Shown: positions 1 through 8,722, numbered from the stretch's first letter. The stretch is DNA of 64,000 bases from Wenyingzhuangia aestuarii (GCF_011927765.1 NZ_JAATJG010000006.1:62001-126000), one strand, 5' to 3'. Program-made: numbers and translations. Notes: generated from the letters alone by a model not told the origin.

Positions 1-97
1 AACCTTGGAGCGAATCAAAAAAGAGTCACAAAAATAAAGCTGTATAATCTATATCTTATTTTAAAATAGTAAATTTAATTTTCACAAAAATAAGGAT

Positions 98-1087
98 ATG
101 AAACAAGTCAACTGGGGAATTATTGGTGTAGGTAATGTTTGCGAAGTAAAAAGCGCTCCCGGAATGTATAAAACACCTAACTCTACTGTAGTTGCTGTAA
201 TGCGTAGAGATGCTGAAAAGGCTAAAGATTATGCCAAAAGACATGGTATAGAAGAATGGACAACTAATGCGGATGAAATTATCAACCATCCAGATATTAA
301 TGCTGTTTATATTGCCACTCCTCCCAAATATCACAAAGCCTATGCGCTAAAAGTTGCAGAGGCTGGAAAGGCTTGTTACATAGAAAAACCTATGGCTATT
401 ACCCATCACGAATGTATGGAAATAGAAAAAGTGTTTAAAGCTAAAAACTTGCCTTTATACATTGCTTATTACAGAACTTGTTTGCCTAACTTTTTAAAAG
501 TTAAAGAACTTATTAGCAACGGAACTATTGGAGAGCTGTTAAACGTACAACTCAATTTTACCAAACCTTTAGATGTTTTAGATGACGATTATGACAGCCG
601 AAACTGGAGAGTAGATCCTAAAATTGCAGGTGATGGTTATTTTTACGATCTAGGATCTCATCAATTAAATATTTTAGAGTTTTTAATTGGCGAAATAGAT
701 TTTGTACAAGGTATCGCCATCAATCAATCTAAGATTTACAAATCTAACGATGTGGTTACTGCCAATATTTTATTTAAAAACAAAACCATCGGAACTTGTT
801 TTTGGGCATTTAATCACGGTTTTAAAACTAGAAGAGATGAAATCATCATCAACGGAACCAAAGGGAATATAAAACTAGCTTGTTTTAACGATTCGCCTAT
901 GGTATTTACAGATATTGATGGAAAAACCGAAACCTATAACATTCCTTATCCAGAACATGTACAACAACCTTTAATTGGTTCTATCGTATCCGATTTAATT
1001 CACAAAACAAAACACACCTACAGCACAGGTAAAACTGGAAGTAAGACCAATTATTGGCTAGAACAAATTAGCGGATTGGTATCATAA
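98..1087 (+). CDS. Gfo/Idh/MocA family oxidoreductase
   Basis: Predicted NAD(P)-dependent sugar or inositol-type dehydrogenase of 329 residues, cytoplasmic. The N-terminus holds the Rossmann turn GIIGVGNV (about 7-14), and the family EKP motif is at 96-98 (IEKPMA). A conserved histidine in YDLGSHQLN lies around residue 190 in the substrate half. The ATG at 98 follows an AAGGA-like ribosome site (TAAGGAT), which supports this start. A secreted protein follows 36 bases later, so the two may be co-transcribed. The substrate cannot be read from sequence; in marine Bacteroidota such enzymes often sit in glycan loci, but any such locus here would lie left of the window. Confidence 0.85.
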   Translation: MKQVNWGIIGVGNVCEVKSAPGMYKTPNSTVVAVMRRDAEKAKDYAKRHGIEEWTTNADEIINHPDINAVYIATPPKYHKAYALKVAEAGKACYIEKPMAITHHECMEIEKVFKAKNLPLYIAYYRTCLPNFLKVKELISNGTIGELLNVQLNFTKPLDVLDDDYDSRNWRVDPKIAGDGYFYDLGSHQLNILEFLIGEIDFVQGIAINQSKIYKSNDVVTANILFKNKTIGTCFWAFNHGFKTRRDEIIINGTKGNIKLACFNDSPMVFTDIDGKTETYNIPYPEHVQQPLIGSIVSDLIHKTKHTYSTGKTGSKTNYWLEQISGLVS

Positions 1088-1123
1088 TTGATACTTGTAC
1101 AACAAATAAAAAAAATCTTTAAA

Positions 1124-1828
1124 ATGAATTTTAAATCTATTTTCACCTTTTTTATCGCTCTTATTTTAAGCTGTAATACCTTTGCCCAAAGTGATGTAAA
1201 AGCAATTGAAATTGCTCATAAAGTAATGGAAAGTATGGGAGGTGTAGAAAACTGGAACAATGTACATTACCTAAAATGGGATTTTGGAAAAAGAGTTCTA
1301 CATTGGAATAAATGGACGGGAGATGTGAGAGTTACCTCTCCAAAGGATGAATTAGTCGTTTTGGTAAACATCAACACAAACAAAGGAAAAGCGTTTAAAA
1401 ACGGAGTATTGGTTACCGATGCTAAAGAAACAACCCAACTTTTAAATCAGGCCAAAAAATGGTGGATTAACGATTCTTACTGGTTAACCATGCCATGGAA
1501 ATTGTTAGACCCAGGAGTTACGTTAAAACTTCTAGAGAAAACTACGTTGGAAAATGGTCATAAAGCAGCTGTTTTACAAATGACTTTTGAAAACGTTGGG
1601 GTAACACCTAACAATAAATACCATGTGTATGTAGATGCAGAAGACAACTTAGTTAAACAATGGTCTTTCTTTTCAAAATTTTCAGATGAAAAACCAAAAT
1701 TCACCAAACCTTGGGACAATTACCAAGAACTAAACAAAGTGTTATTATCTTTTGACAGAAGCGATTTTGGTCCTAAAAATGTAATTGCCAAACAAGAGTT
1801 TGATGGCCGCTTATTTACAGATTTATAA
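1124..1828 (+). CDS. Secreted protein of unknown function
   Basis: I do not recognise a named family. The 234-residue product starts with a clear signal peptide (MNFKSIFTFFIALILSCNTFAQS, cleavage near AQS at about 22). An in-frame TTG at 1088 would add 12 residues before this signal, so the ATG at 1124 is the better start. The mature part is rich in Trp, Lys and Asp and looks like a mixed beta-strand protein; an outer-membrane lipoprotein-sorting (LolA-like) fold is possible but unproven. It lies directly behind the Gfo/Idh/MocA gene and may be transcribed with it. No catalytic motif is visible. Confidence 0.7.
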   Translation: MNFKSIFTFFIALILSCNTFAQSDVKAIEIAHKVMESMGGVENWNNVHYLKWDFGKRVLHWNKWTGDVRVTSPKDELVVLVNINTNKGKAFKNGVLVTDAKETTQLLNQAKKWWINDSYWLTMPWKLLDPGVTLKLLEKTTLENGHKAAVLQMTFENVGVTPNNKYHVYVDAEDNLVKQWSFFSKFSDEKPKFTKPWDNYQELNKVLLSFDRSDFGPKNVIAKQEFDGRLFTDL

Positions 1829-1922
1829 TATTTAAAATAAATATTAATAACTAGCATTCTTTTACGACTAAGCCTAAACTAGTTTTATTCATTTAAATTA
1901 GAGTAACTTTTAACCATAGCTT

Positions 1923-3053
1923 ATGAACAAAAGAGATTCATCTTACACAGGTTTTGTTTTTAAAAAATACGAAGCACCAGAACTTTCTATTTTTGACAAG
2001 CTGTTAGAGATTTTTAAAGAATTAATTACCCACACTTCTGGTGATGTGGACGAAGCTCTAAACTGGTTAGAAGAGTTAGACAAAACCTATCAACTAACCA
2101 CAGCCGAGTATACTTTAGAAGATTTTAAACGTGACTTGTTTGACAAAGGATTCATACAAGAACGCACCCAACCCGATGGCAACTCTGGAACTGGCATTAC
2201 GGCCAAAACAGAACGTGCCATTCGTCAACGTGCCTTGAATCAGATTTTTGGAAAGCTTAAAAAATCTGGATCGGGAAATCACAGTACTAAAAAAATAGGA
2301 ACAGGTGATGATCTTACGGGAGAAACCAGAGCTTATCAATTTGGAGATGGTCTGGACAACGTATCTATGACCGAGAGTATTAAAAATGCCCAAATAAACA
2401 ATGGAATTCACAATGGTTTTCAACTAACCGAAGATGATTTGGTGGTGAATGAAACCACTCATAAATCGCAAATGAGTACGGTTTTAATGATAGACATTAG
2501 CCACAGTATGATTTTGTACGGAGAAGACAGAATTACTCCTGCCAAAAAAGTAGCCATGGCTTTGGCCGAACTTATTACTACTCGTTACCCTAAAGACACT
2601 TTAGACATTATTGTTTTTGGAAACGATTCTTGGAGAATTTCTATTCAGGAACTCCCCTACTTACAAGTAGGTCCCTTTCATACCAACACGGTTGCTGGTT
2701 TGGAATTGGCTATGGACTTGTTAAGAAGAAAGAAAAACACCAACAAACAAATTTTTATGATTACGGATGGAAAACCAAGTTGTTTGCGTTTGCCCGATGG
2801 TCGTTATTATAAAAACAGTAATGGTTTAGATCAACATATTGTAAGTAAGTGTTACGACAAAGCAAGTCAGGCTAGAAAGTTACACATTCCCATTACCACC
2901 TTTATGATTGCTCAAGATCCTTATTTGATGCAATTTGTAAGAGCCTTTACACAAGCCAATCAAGGAAAAGCTTTTTACACAGGCTTACAAGGGTTGGGAG
3001 AAATGATTTTTGAAGATTACGAACAAAACAGAAAAAAAAGAATTAAAGGATAG
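1923..3053 (+). CDS. VWA domain protein, partner of MoxR-type AAA+ ATPase
   Basis: Cytoplasmic protein of 376 residues with a C-terminal von Willebrand factor A domain. The metal-binding MIDAS motif is intact: DISHS at about 191-195, a Thr in HTNTVAG further on, and the third-site Asp in MITDGKPS near 281. The N-terminal half (1-180) is helical and charged and has no named domain. There is no signal peptide. The next gene encodes an AAA+ ATPase whose ATG lies one base after this stop, so they form one operon. VWA/AAA+ pairs (Mg-chelatase D/I, MoxR/CoxD-E type) act as metal-insertion or protein-remodelling machines; which applies here is not visible. Confidence 0.85.
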   Translation: MNKRDSSYTGFVFKKYEAPELSIFDKLLEIFKELITHTSGDVDEALNWLEELDKTYQLTTAEYTLEDFKRDLFDKGFIQERTQPDGNSGTGITAKTERAIRQRALNQIFGKLKKSGSGNHSTKKIGTGDDLTGETRAYQFGDGLDNVSMTESIKNAQINNGIHNGFQLTEDDLVVNETTHKSQMSTVLMIDISHSMILYGEDRITPAKKVAMALAELITTRYPKDTLDIIVFGNDSWRISIQELPYLQVGPFHTNTVAGLELAMDLLRRKKNTNKQIFMITDGKPSCLRLPDGRYYKNSNGLDQHIVSKCYDKASQARKLHIPITTFMIAQDPYLMQFVRAFTQANQGKAFYTGLQGLGEMIFEDYEQNRKKRIKG

Positions 3054-3054
3054 C

Positions 3055-4518
3055 ATGGAACATACAAACATCAAAACCTTGGGAGCTTTAAAAGCATCGG
3101 GGTATACCTATAAAAGCATTAAAGAAGAGCTAAGAAGCAATTTAATTGAACTAAAAAAAGCAAAACAAGACACCTTTACAGGAGTACATGGTTACGAAAA
3201 AACGGTGATTCCTCAACTAGAAAGAGCTATTTTATCTAAACATAACATCAATTTATTAGGACTACGTGGACAAGCAAAAACGCGTTTGGCTCGCCAAATG
3301 GTGAATTTGTTAGATGAATACATCCCCGTAGTAGCAGGTTCGGAAATTAACGATGATCCTTTACAACCTATTTCTCGTTTTGCCAAAGAATTAATTGTGG
3401 CACAAGGTGATGAAACTCCTATTACTTGGCTACATCGTTCGGAGCGTTTTGCTGAAAAACTAGCTACTCCAGATGTAACGGTTGCCGATATTATTGGAGA
3501 TATAGACCCTATAAAAGCAGCTAATTTAAAACTCTCTTATGCTGATGATAGAGTAATACATTACGGAATGATTCCAAGAGCCAATAGATGTATTTTTGTA
3601 ATTAATGAATTGCCCGATTTACAAGCTAGAATACAAGTAGCTTTGTTTAATATTTTACAAGAAGGAGACATTCAAATCCGTGGATTCAAATTGCGTTTTG
3701 ACTTGGATATGCAATTTGTATTTACAGCCAATCCTGAAGATTACACCAATAGAGGAAGTATTATTACCCCTTTAAAAGATAGAATTGGTTCCCAAATTTT
3801 AACCCATTATCCAGAAAGTATAGAAATTGCCAAAACTATTACCCAACAAGAAGCCAAACTAGAAGAAAATCAGGCTAAAAATATTTACGTGCCTGAATTG
3901 GCCAAAGATATTTTAGAACAAATTGGTTTTGAAGCTAGAGAAAGTGAATTTGTAGATGTAAAAAGTGGAGTAAGTGCGCGTTTGAGTATTTCTGCTTATG
4001 AAAACTTAATGAGTACAGCAGAGTTAAGAATGCTAGCTTCTGGAGAAGCAAATACTACGGTTAGATTGAGTGATTTTATGGGAATAATTCCCGCTATTAA
4101 TGGAAAAATAGAATTGGTTTACGAAGGAGAACAAGAAGGTGCTGCTTCTGTAGCCGAAAACTTAATTAACGATGCTATTAAGTCTTTATTTCCTGATTAT
4201 TTCCCTGCCATTGAAAAATTAGTTAGAAAGCAAGACAGCACTCCTTATGATGAAATTATCAAATGGTTTATAGAAGGAACAGATTTTGAACTAGCAAACG
4301 ATTTAACCAACAAAGAGTATCAAGTTCAATTAGACTACATACAACCATTATCGGATTTGCTAACAAAGTATCAACCCAATTTAGATGCTAAAGATCTAAA
4401 CTTTTTTAAAGAGTTTGTTTTGTGGTCTTTGGTAACACATAAAAAATTAAGCAAAGTAGCCTTAGATGAAGGTTATGGTTTTACAGATACTTTTGAGAGT
4501 TTTATTGATGGAATTTAA
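3055..4518 (+). CDS. MoxR/Mg-chelatase-like AAA+ ATPase
   Basis: AAA+ ATPase of 487 residues. Walker A is GLRGQAKT at about 72-79. The Walker B strand reads FVINELPDL, with Asn where most ATPases have Asp. The sensor-1 region is FTANPEDYTNRG, followed by the arginine-rich PLKDRIGSQ stretch typical of magnesium-chelatase-like subunits. An upstream in-frame TTG at 3010 lies inside the VWA gene; the ATG at 3055, preceded by AAAGGA, is preferred. Together with the preceding VWA protein it should form a hexameric ATPase/adaptor pair. The C-terminal 150 residues are helical with no recognised domain. A strong hairpin terminator follows. Confidence 0.88.
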   Translation: MEHTNIKTLGALKASGYTYKSIKEELRSNLIELKKAKQDTFTGVHGYEKTVIPQLERAILSKHNINLLGLRGQAKTRLARQMVNLLDEYIPVVAGSEINDDPLQPISRFAKELIVAQGDETPITWLHRSERFAEKLATPDVTVADIIGDIDPIKAANLKLSYADDRVIHYGMIPRANRCIFVINELPDLQARIQVALFNILQEGDIQIRGFKLRFDLDMQFVFTANPEDYTNRGSIITPLKDRIGSQILTHYPESIEIAKTITQQEAKLEENQAKNIYVPELAKDILEQIGFEARESEFVDVKSGVSARLSISAYENLMSTAELRMLASGEANTTVRLSDFMGIIPAINGKIELVYEGEQEGAASVAENLINDAIKSLFPDYFPAIEKLVRKQDSTPYDEIIKWFIEGTDFELANDLTNKEYQVQLDYIQPLSDLLTKYQPNLDAKDLNFFKEFVLWSLVTHKKLSKVALDEGYGFTDTFESFIDGI

Positions 4519-4558
4519 CATCTATTACCGTTCTTAAATTACTGATTTTACAACCTAA

Positions 4559-4593
4559 AAAAGCTCGCTACCATTTTATAGTAGCGAGCTTTT
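4559..4593. terminator. Bidirectional rho-independent terminator
   Basis: A perfect 13-bp inverted repeat (AAAAGCTCGCTAC at 4559-4571, complement at 4581-4593) with a 9-base loop and A/T runs on both sides. It sits between the convergent AAA+ and beta-helix genes and can serve both. Confidence 0.9.
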
Positions 4594-4610
4594 AATTTTG
4601 TAATTAGAAC

Positions 4611-5954
4611 TTAAGGCAATTCAATAATATTGGTGGCATCAATTACTATTTTTCCATTATTTATTGCTGCATTTGCTAGAGAACCATTAAAAGTAGAGGC
4701 ATTATCTACAAATGTTACTTTAGCTCCTGTATTAGAGTTTTTAATCTGTGCAGAAACACTATTTTGTGCATTAAAAACATTGTTTCCTTCAAACTTAATA
4801 TACCCTTTTAAATATGTAGAAATTACTGCTGCATCTTTACTAGTAACCATGGTATTATTTTTAATTAATATATTCCCAGAACCTTTGGCTTTTTTCTCTG
4901 CAAGAGTAAATGTTCTACCTTGTCCATGCCCTACTTTACCTGTAGCAAAAATTAGAATTCCGTTATTATTAGGACTCTCTATCTTATTCTTCACAATACG
5001 AATATTCTTACTTTCATCTTCTATGTGAATAGGTTGAGAATAAGAAGCTGTTCCTCCTTTAAACACATTATTAAATACATATACATTACGTGTATTTGCA
5101 ATCGCTAAATTGAAACTTTTAGTTAAGTTAAATGTATTGTTTGTTACATTTATATTGGCATGTTTTACCAAGTTTACTCCCAAACCATATGTAGGATCGG
5201 TTTCCCCTAACAAAGCTCCATCAAAAGAAATTTGATGACTACCATTCGTAAAAGTATTTTTATTTACTTTCCAAACATCCATTGTAGGACAATCACGTGC
5301 AACCAATCCAAACCAATTGTTAAAAAAACAATTATCTATAGTTACATTTTTAAAACTTCCTTCAAAAAACAACCCTCTAGTAGTTTCTGTAGGAATAGCT
5401 TGTTTAAAAGCACAATTCAAAAAACTAATATTAGCATACAACGTTAATCTGTTATTAATATTTCCTGAATTATTTACACTTCCTAAAAACACACATCTAT
5501 AAGCTTTTCCATTGTTAATGTAAAACTGAATATTATCTATACTGATATTGTTAGATTTCACAACAAACATAGAATTGAAAATATGATTTCTAGATTGGTA
5601 CGTTCCTGTACGTGTTAATTTATACTTTCCGTTACCTCTAGCAGCTCCTCTAATGTTTACATTTCCATTGTCTAAAACAATAGCTTTATCTGTAGCCGTA
5701 AAGTTTACATCTACATCTACTAAAATTTCTTTGGTTGCTGTTGCTTGGGCAATTGCGTTTACCAATTTTTGATAATTGGTTGCTCCGTTTTGTGAAGAAA
5801 CATTAATTGTTTGTGTAATTGTAGCTGTACTACGTGCTTCTCCAGTATCAAACATGGATTGCTCTAAATTGTTATCTATATGTTGTTCTTCAATCTCATT
5901 TTTGCTACAAGATAGAATTAAAAACACAGTAAATAATAACACTAATTTTTTCAT
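4611..5954 (-). CDS. Secreted right-handed beta-helix lipoprotein
   Basis: Surface or periplasmic lipoprotein of 447 residues. The signal ends in the lipobox LILSC (Cys16) followed by SKNE. From about residue 50 the chain shows repeated short strands with Asn ladders (for example NNISIDNIQF, NVTIDNCFFNNW, NINVTNNTFN, NIRIVKNKIE, NILIKNNTMV), typical of a parallel beta-helix. The start resembles pectate-lyase-like and family-6 polysaccharide-lyase-like proteins (TNYQKLVNAIAQA), but I cannot see a convincing lyase catalytic triad. It could be a polysaccharide lyase, an epimerase-like protein or a non-catalytic glycan binder. It is single, with two hairpins upstream. Confidence 0.8.
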   Translation of the reverse strand: MKKLVLLFTVFLILSCSKNEIEEQHIDNNLEQSMFDTGEARSTATITQTINVSSQNGATNYQKLVNAIAQATATKEILVDVDVNFTATDKAIVLDNGNVNIRGAARGNGKYKLTRTGTYQSRNHIFNSMFVVKSNNISIDNIQFYINNGKAYRCVFLGSVNNSGNINNRLTLYANISFLNCAFKQAIPTETTRGLFFEGSFKNVTIDNCFFNNWFGLVARDCPTMDVWKVNKNTFTNGSHQISFDGALLGETDPTYGLGVNLVKHANINVTNNTFNLTKSFNLAIANTRNVYVFNNVFKGGTASYSQPIHIEDESKNIRIVKNKIESPNNNGILIFATGKVGHGQGRTFTLAEKKAKGSGNILIKNNTMVTSKDAAVISTYLKGYIKFEGNNVFNAQNSVSAQIKNSNTGAKVTFVDNASTFNGSLANAAINNGKIVIDATNIIELP

Positions 5955-6014
5955 GATTAAATAGTTTTTTGGTGATCTCTAAAACTATTACTCATCTCTT
6001 TTTAGTTTGAATAC

Positions 6015-6039
6015 ATATGTGTTTAAAGAAAACACATAT
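6015..6039. promoter_or_regulatory. Perfect 10-bp inverted repeat upstream of the beta-helix gene
   Basis: ATATGTGTTT (6015-6024) and AAACACATAT (6030-6039) are exact complements around a 5-base spacer. The site lies 61 bases upstream of the beta-helix start. It could be a regulator operator or a leader hairpin; no regulator gene is adjacent. Confidence 0.5.
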
Positions 6040-6041
6040 TG

Positions 6042-6072
6042 CTATTCAGTACACAGACTAGTTATTGAATAG
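6042..6072. promoter_or_regulatory. Second inverted repeat upstream of the beta-helix gene
   Basis: CTATTCA (6042-6048) and TGAATAG (6066-6072) form perfect 7-bp arms 17 bases apart, immediately beyond the first repeat. The pair of repeats occupies most of the gap between the divergently read stop of the DUF3307 gene and the beta-helix start. The function is unknown. Confidence 0.35.
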
Positions 6073-6134
6073 TTAAAAAAACACAACAAAAACAATACTT
6101 AATACAAGTAAGTAATATATAAATTAAACAATCA

Positions 6135-6851
6135 CTAAAAAAAAGAGTTTATTTTTAAATACATCAACCCTGTGGCTATGGCTATTCCAAAGCTCAACAA
6201 AGTTCCTATTAACACATATTCTGTTAGCAAACGATCTTTTGCCTGTGTTAAATCTCCAAAACGAAAAACCGATTTGGCTGCTAACAAAAACCCTATAGCC
6301 TCCCATTTGTCTAAAACAATAAAGACAAAAACCAATAAGCGTTCTAACATTCCAATGTATTTTCCTGCATTTTTTAAAGAACTATCGGCTTTGTTTATTT
6401 TTTTAAGAGCACTTCCCCACAAACTAAAGATCACTTTTAACGTTATAGAGCTTTCTACCGTTAACATAATAACAGCAATAGCTAAAAGTAAATGCTGTTC
6501 TGTTAGCAAAGTATTAATAGCTATTGTTGTTTCTTGAGTTGTTATTACAACTGCTGCTATTACAAGCAAATGTGCCAACTGATCTGCAAAAAATAAAATT
6601 CTCTTGTTTTTTAGAGGTTTGAACAACTTTATGACATCAATCACCCAATGAGAAAATGAAATAAACAATACAATTCCTATCCATTCCTTTTGAAAACCTA
6701 CTAGTACAAACATTAACAAAGTATGTACAAAAGTATGCAGGTACAAATACTTTGATTTTAGTTTTTTCTGTTCTTTGTCTTTTACCCAATGATCAAACTG
6801 AAGGACAAAATCTCCTATAAAGTGAGCTAAAATCAATTTTAAAGCAAGCAT
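6135..6851 (-). CDS. DUF3307 family membrane protein
   Basis: Integral membrane protein of 238 residues with about six hydrophobic segments. The N-terminus MLALKLILAHFIGDFVLQ carries the DUF3307 signature (LxxAHxxGDFxLQ), and a conserved HTFVHT stretch follows. An earlier in-frame ATG would add 12 charged residues; the ATG at 6851 is preferred and overlaps the end of the SatD gene by 13 bases, a typical translational coupling. DUF3307 genes commonly follow SatD-type regulators, so it is probably the target of that regulator. The biochemical function of DUF3307 is not known. Confidence 0.85.
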   Translation of the reverse strand: MLALKLILAHFIGDFVLQFDHWVKDKEQKKLKSKYLYLHTFVHTLLMFVLVGFQKEWIGIVLFISFSHWVIDVIKLFKPLKNKRILFFADQLAHLLVIAAVVITTQETTIAINTLLTEQHLLLAIAVIMLTVESSITLKVIFSLWGSALKKINKADSSLKNAGKYIGMLERLLVFVFIVLDKWEAIGFLLAAKSVFRFGDLTQAKDRLLTEYVLIGTLLSFGIAIATGLMYLKINSFF

Positions 6852-7447
6852 AGTTTTTGTATTTCTTTTTCGTAATAATAGACACATTTCATAATTTCAT
6901 CATAGCCTGCTGATTTTAAACTATAACTTACATTACTCTGTTTTTTATGTACCATTTCTGCAATTTCTATTTGCTTTGCATCAGGATGTTCTAATTGTTT
7001 CTGAACCACCTCTGCCATGGCAGGTTTCCAATTATCTAAGGTTAAAGTAGCTAAATCTAGCATGATATTTAGAACTTCATCTATCTCTTTCCAATCAGTT
7101 TTAATTGACAATGTACTCTTTTTTAATCCATCAAAAGCCTCTCCTGAATTGATAAAAGCAGGACCATTGGATGAAGTTACTTTTTCTGAACGATAAGTAA
7201 TTTTGCCTATTCCAATTCCTATTCTAATATCTAAACCGGGTATTTGTTTGATAACTGCTTTTAACAAAATAGCAATTCTCAAAGCCTCGTTAGGAGTGGT
7301 TAACAATTGAATACTGTCTCCTCTGTACAATTCCCAAGTAATATACTCCTCACCTATGGTATTTAGCGTTTGTTTTAATGCCGTTAGCCAAATAGCTGGA
7401 GCTACTTTTCTTGAATTGACTATATCTGCTGTTATGACTGCTTTCAT
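6839..7447 (-). CDS. SatD family regulator-like protein
   Basis: Protein of 202 residues. The start MKAVITADIVNSRKV and the RGDSIQLL and IRIGIGIGKI segments match the SatD family, whose N-terminal part resembles nucleotide-cyclase folds. The C-terminus (about 150-195) looks like a helix-turn-helix: QIEIAEMVHKKQSNVSYSLKSAG fits a recognition-helix pattern. It overlaps the DUF3307 gene and is the first gene of a two-gene operon. Two copies of a palindrome lie just upstream of its start, which makes autoregulation likely. The ligand and the biological role are not established. Confidence 0.82.
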   Translation of the reverse strand: MKAVITADIVNSRKVAPAIWLTALKQTLNTIGEEYITWELYRGDSIQLLTTPNEALRIAILLKAVIKQIPGLDIRIGIGIGKITYRSEKVTSSNGPAFINSGEAFDGLKKSTLSIKTDWKEIDEVLNIMLDLATLTLDNWKPAMAEVVQKQLEHPDAKQIEIAEMVHKKQSNVSYSLKSAGYDEIMKCVYYYEKEIQKLCLL

Positions 7448-7456
7448 TTCTTAATT

Positions 7457-7503
7457 ATATGCTTTTTATCATATATATGTAAATATATGCTTTTTATCAT
7501 ATA
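7457..7503. promoter_or_regulatory. Duplicated palindromic operator upstream of the SatD gene
   Basis: ATATGCTTTTTATCATATA occurs twice, at 7457-7475 and 7485-7503, a 28-bp period. Each copy contains the inverted arms ATATG and CATAT. A third partial copy (TTATCATATA) lies at 7522-7531. The position 10 bases before the SatD start fits an autoregulatory operator. Confidence 0.6.
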
Positions 7504-7618
7504 AAATAGAATATATTAAAATTATCATATACTACTTAACTAAATAAATTGGAAAAATTGAATTCTTAATACAGTTTATTGTGCCTAAAAACTGCTCAAA
7601 CTAACAGAGCCAATCATA

Positions 7619-8722
7619 CTACCTTCTAGGCTGTCTGTTTGGTCTGGGAGCTTGTTCTAATTCTTCTTTAGAAATAAACCCATCACTGTTTGTATCCATA
7701 TTAGAAAAATTTTGCTGTAAAGGTCCTTTTATTTCTTCTTTGGATAATTTTCCATCTTTATTTGTATCCATGTACTCCATAAGTTGAGAAGCACTTGGTC
7801 TTTCTCCTTGTCTTTGTCTACCTTGTTGATTATTTCCTTGGGGTCTTCTACGTTCTTTTTGAATAACTTCTCCCATTAAACATCTACTTACATACGGAAA
7901 TTCATCGGTTACTAAATAGCTGTATTTACCCTCTATTTTTACACCATTACACTCGTCCAAATCTCCAGCACCTTCTACATATTCAAAATCTGAAGTATAC
8001 GTACCATCATGACCATCTTCTACAGAAACCTCAATGGTTTTCTTAGGATTGGTATAGGTACAATCTTCTCCGTTTCTATCTCCATCTACTAACTGATAAC
8101 TCGATTTGTAAGCACCACTTTTAGAGTAGTAAATAGGAAATCCATCATGAGCAAAACCAATATGGATTAAGTCTTTAGAACTATCACTATTTTTTACTAC
8201 AGAAGTTGGAGTACCATGATAATGATACGCTCCCGTTGGTTGTACGTGTGCATTGTTAAAATCTAATCCAAGATTAATTAAATCTTGAAAAGCCTCTACT
8301 CTATAGTTCTCACCCGTTTCACAAACAACAACCTCTGCTGTACCTGGTTCAAACTTAACTCCATTAATTGCTACCCCAGGCTCTCTAACCCAAGTTGGTT
8401 TGCCTGTCCATTTTGGATGCAAAGGAAATTCATAAGTTCTGTTTTGAGCAGAGATTGTGTTTGGATTTCCTTTTCTTGGAAATTCACCTGTTTTATGATC
8501 GGGTAATGAATTGGTCTCCATTATACGTTTATCTCCTTTAATAGTCACCTTAGTTTCCGTACCAAAACTTTTATCTTTCAATTCATAAGTCCCAAAATAA
8601 TCCTTAACCTCTAAATGACCTGAAGCATGAGAATGATGATGTGTTTTAGTTTCTTTATGACTATTACAACCTATCAAGCTTGTTAATAATACCGTTCCTA
8701 CAATTAAATATTTTGTATTCAT
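7619..8722 (-). CDS. YHYH-domain lipoprotein with C-terminal EF-hands
   Basis: Exported lipoprotein of 367 residues. The signal ends in the lipobox SLIGC (Cys19), followed by a His-rich stretch (THHHSHASGH). The YHYH motif is present in GAYHYHGTP, with a second family block GFAHDGFPIYY. After a Gln/Arg-rich linker (about 290-310) come two EF-hand calcium loops, DTNKDGKLSKEE and DTNSDGFISKEE. YHYH proteins are poorly characterised; the histidines suggest metal binding and the EF-hands suggest calcium control or dockerin-like docking. The gene is monocistronic. Confidence 0.85.
   Translation of the reverse strand: MNTKYLIVGTVLLTSLIGCNSHKETKTHHHSHASGHLEVKDYFGTYELKDKSFGTETKVTIKGDKRIMETNSLPDHKTGEFPRKGNPNTISAQNRTYEFPLHPKWTGKPTWVREPGVAINGVKFEPGTAEVVVCETGENYRVEAFQDLINLGLDFNNAHVQPTGAYHYHGTPTSVVKNSDSSKDLIHIGFAHDGFPIYYSKSGAYKSSYQLVDGDRNGEDCTYTNPKKTIEVSVEDGHDGTYTSDFEYVEGAGDLDECNGVKIEGKYSYLVTDEFPYVSRCLMGEVIQKERRRPQGNNQQGRQRQGERPSASQLMEYMDTNKDGKLSKEEIKGPLQQNFSNMDTNSDGFISKEELEQAPRPNRQPRR

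Noticed and set aside
4630-5028. 132-residue plus-strand open frame inside the beta-helix gene
   Set aside because: It is the antisense shadow of a well-supported lipoprotein gene, without a ribosome site or recognisable domain.
6172-6537. 121-residue plus-strand open frame opposite the DUF3307 gene
   Set aside because: It mirrors the membrane protein coding sequence; no independent signal or family.
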